In this document: in pieces, positions 61,082 to 64,000 of the stretch
Layout: every line of letters begins with the position of its first letter
Position numbering within the stretch: position 1 is the first letter of the stretch
Assembly (NCBI GenBank): GCA_914767715.1
Contig: OU612065.1
Coordinates: forward strand, 23,064,001 to 23,128,000
Reading direction: 5' to 3'
DNA: 64,000 bases
From: Membranipora membranacea
Lineage: Eukaryota > Bryozoa > Gymnolaemata > Cheilostomatida > Membraniporidae
Made by a program: the position numbers and the translations under genes
The notes under the pieces: generated by a model
Seen by the model: the letters and a program-made list of their open reading frames with translations, nothing else
Told to the model about the DNA's origin: nothing
Database searches by the model: none

Positions 61082-62097
61082 ATAGTCCTCCAACAGTATC
61101 TTAAAGCCTCAATGTGCCTCTAGTATGATGGTAAAAAGGATGCTATATGTCAAATTGGGCTATAACGTGATACAACATAACGCTTGCATAGTAAGATGTG
61201 ACAAATTTTGAAAGTTGGTTGGGGAGAATTTGAACGGTCATCAGTGCCATCGGACAATACTCTGCTTGTGCTAGCTGAAGCACTGAATTTTTCACTCTGA
61301 GATTATCATACTCTTAACTGATCTCCTTTTTAAGCTGCAATGTACAGATATTATTCTTAAACCAGCCTCTGACTAACGGGTATGTAAGATAGTTTCACGT
61401 ATACACTATCCGCTTTCCTATATGAGATTACACCTACCACCAATTTACCCAATGAGCTTTTATCTGCCTAGTTGCTGTGATACTACAAAACTATTAAATA
61501 TTTGTATATACTTCAAATACACCATGAAATCAACCTGGATGGTTATTTCCCGATGATTTGGAATCTAGATCTGTAGTGGATTAGATTAGTTTGTAATATA
61601 TACCGGTATCTGATTATAATATATACAGTATCCAAGAGCATAAGATTCATATACTCCAGAGACATGTAATAATGATAATAATGAAAAAAAAACTTTTAAG
61701 GAATACTTGCATATAGCGTACTGTATTATATTTTTGTCTTATTTATGTTGATTTGGTGTAAAGTTTCTGGCATTTCCTTTTTCTCATAGTTTCAGTAGAC
61801 CTTGCTTATTCTTGCATCATGTGTCTACCTGGAGTTGCTTTTTCATTCTTGCAGAGGTAGTAACTCCAAAATAGGGCTAAGTGTTTCTCTGGTGAATGAA
61901 TTAATTTTATTGTAAAGTTTATTGCTATTCTTTTTATACATTAGAAGTATGTATATGTCGCTTGGAATCAAAATATTTACCACCCGTGTTTTTTCTTATG
62001 GGTTACATTGACTGTAGTATAGTAATGTGCGTGTGTGTACATGTCAATAGTGCGTTAGTTTAACATTAATTCATGCATTCATTTTCCTACATGACAA

Positions 62098-62103
62098 AAT
62101 AAA
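62098..62103 (+). terminator. Candidate polyadenylation signal of the SUN gene
   Basis: AATAAA about 1.0 kb after the SUN stop codon, the first canonical plus-strand hexamer noticed. The intervening DNA has no coding potential and would be 3' UTR. Confidence 0.4.
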
Positions 62104-62845
62104 GGAGGAATAAAACTCAACCGGAATTTAAAATTCAAAGAAACTTCGGATGCGTAGTTCAAAAGAAATATTACAATGTACAATTAACCTAACTGGCAAA
62201 GTGAGTTGCCTGTAATAAATTGCATTTGTTACAATACAGAATTTAGAATTGACATTTCGGCAGGCATGCAGTTAGCTGACTATGACTACCACTGTCAATT
62301 TTTGACCAGTAATTTATATATGCAGCCTGGTATTCATTGTCATAGTTTTTCTTAGAATAACCAGAATTGTGTTTTAAAAGTAACTCAACCTGTGTCCTTA
62401 GATATATATATTATATATATAACCAACCACTGATTTGTAATCCTTGTGTGATAATCCTCAGTGGTAATGACTATAACAGTTGACCCCAGATAATTTGCCT
62501 TCAGTGTCCCGTGTAGACAAGACTTGATTGAGAGAAGCAGGAAATCATTGATATACTTTGATAATCATAAATCTTAATGACATTGGTCACCATACCACAA
62601 TTATTTTACTGAATGAAGAGCTTTTCTATCCAGCAGACAGAAAAACAAGGCCTGGATTCCCTTACTAGAATCATTTGTGTTTTATTGAAAGTTATCCAAA
62701 ATTTTAGGGAGAAGGAGTCGGCTGGTCCTGGTCCTGGCTGGTCACTTAGTCTATGCCTTTACCTCACCAACCATTGTAATTCTATTAACGACCAACAATT
62801 CTTGCACAGCCAAATAAACTTTGACAAATTATTTCAATTAAATAA

Positions 62846-62851
62846 TTTATT
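62846..62851 (-). terminator. Possible polyadenylation signal of the right-edge gene
   Basis: AATAAA on the minus strand about 980 bp after the stop of the terminal exon at 63831. Nearer sites were not recognised; weak. Confidence 0.25.
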
Positions 62852-63830
62852 ACACCTTGAATAATAAATACAACTCAGCACAAATAACAAAAATTTGAGT
62901 ACATAACATAATAATAAAGAAGATAGGTTAGAATTGTGCCCGCAGGTTGAGCACCATGTCAAAATAATACGAAAAAATAAACAACAAAACATTTTAGCTT
63001 ACTAAAGATCTGCTGCAGACATTGCCGCCGTGAGTTCCAGCTCAATGCTGCAACAGACTGAAGTTTTGTCAAAGTGTTAATTTGACCAGCAATCAGACCA
63101 AATTAAATGAATGCGTATAGAGCCATACCTATACAATATGGATATTGATCGAGCCCCATGATTGCCTTATAATACTGATGATATAGTACTCAGTTGGTCA
63201 TTGTCGTATAACACCAGAAAAGTCGTGCAGTGTACACCCAACTCATAAATCCGTTATAGCCACTGATATGTTATAAATACAATAAAGTTTCACTTGGCAT
63301 CATAAAAGATGGAGAAGACAGCAATGAGAACAACAACTAAAGCTAAAGACTAGGATGGAAATTCGGTATTTGGTAGTATAAGTGTTCAAACTTTGCCTGG
63401 GACGCAAGTAGTAGTGGCATTCCGTTATCGATGATAATTGAATGCTACTACCGGTAACCCCAGCAAAGTCTGAACATGTAAACTACGTAGGTGGTGGTTA
63501 TCTGTCACTGTACTGGTACCAAACCGTACCAAACTGCCATGTTATCAGGGTGTAAAATCCCTGACATAGCACTGTATAGTGGCAGCCAGCATGAAATGAG
63601 AGCATAAGGATCGGACTAGACACTGCGATGCGACGCACACAAATTAATTACACATGGTTGACCAGACAGATTTGGTTATCCATTGCACAACGGAACTTAA
63701 TTCTGGATCTAATACTAAACGTTAATAAGGCATAATCATCGATGATTGGAAATGTTTTCTGCTTCGTTGTATCATCAGACATAATTAATCTGTACCAGTA
63801 CTACATTATTATTCTACAGTCGTCTTCTCT

Positions 63831-63970
63831 CTACCCTGCCCTCAGGGTTTCCGTAGATACAGACTGATTCCCCTCTTTAGCCCCGTTCACTTCTATAAGG
63901 GGTGATGGTGGAATTGGCTTTTTATTCCAGTGGAAGTTATTCTCACATTTGAGAAGATCTGCATCAATAC
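63831..63970 (-). CDS. Last coding exon of an unidentified minus-strand gene (partial)
   Basis: On the minus strand a T-rich tract ending TTTTCAAG precedes an open exon of 140 nt that begins at phase 1 (two bases complete a codon) and ends in TAG at 63831-63833. It encodes 45 residues, including LLKCENNFHWNKKPIPPSPL and a polar tail ending TLRAG. Length, phase and acceptor are those of a genuine terminal exon. The rest of the gene lies beyond the right edge and the family is not recognised. Confidence 0.55.
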
Positions 63971-64000
63971 CTTGAAAATAAAATCCGAAACATATTGTGG

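Larger units (their letters stand above)
61082..63830. other. Noncoding region between SUN and the right-edge gene
   Basis: Presumed SUN 3' UTR, then spacer and 3' UTR of the minus-strand gene at 63831. AT-rich, with a TA repeat at 62402-62420. No open frame with splice context. Confidence 0.55.

Overview
The window is nuclear DNA of an animal, most likely an invertebrate. Genes are split into many short GT-AG introns, C2H2, SUN, C-type-lectin and GPCR coding exons are all animal families, and the spaces between are full of small transposon relics. There are no operons or bacterial signals. Phylum cannot be fixed from sequence alone.

Layout. (1) 1-19429: a satellite array of 335-bp monomers, 57 complete copies plus partial ones at each end, mostly in a four-monomer higher-order repeat of 1340 bp, with a scrambled block at 4994-8681. 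The array ends in a rearranged junction near 19457. (2) 19458-24480: gene-poor DNA with a tRNA-derived SINE, an inverted repeat and a decayed, 5'-truncated LINE on the minus strand. (3) 26890-33550: a small cluster of secreted PAN/Apple plus C-type-lectin-like genes. One copy is intact (32204-33376), one is a pseudogene (28205-29630), and two are fragments, one of them inverted. A hAT-like element and a TTAA-flanked foldback element lie between the two main copies. (4) 37427-40582: exons for TM3-TM7 of a class A GPCR, in frame across three exons but with two TAG codons. Most of its first intron is a 1.36-kb near-perfect palindrome flanked by TTAA. (5) 41150-50615, minus strand: a 15- or 16-exon gene for a ten-finger C2H2 protein resembling the ZXD family. 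(6) 50772-61081, plus strand: a 19-position SUN-domain gene (905 aa) for the inner-nuclear-membrane half of the LINC complex, head to head with the zinc-finger gene. (7) 61082-64000: SUN 3' region, then the last coding exon of an unidentified minus-strand gene at the right edge.

The most notable finding is in the SUN gene. The exon that opens the SUN domain and carries the KASH lid is present twice in tandem (59085-59200 and 59551-59666). Both copies are 116 nt with identical phases, 30 of 39 residues match, and all splice sites are intact. Including both or neither breaks the frame and quickly gives a stop, so only one can be used per mRNA. The two versions differ at the cysteine that in human SUN2 makes the disulfide to the KASH peptide: Ser in the first, Cys in the second. 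This predicts splice-selected SUN proteins with and without a covalent LINC bond.

Other notable structure: tiny perfect palindromes with CATAG...CTATG ends and exact 8-bp target duplications, several foldback families inside introns, and a lectin promoter whose TATA box is conserved in the inverted relic.
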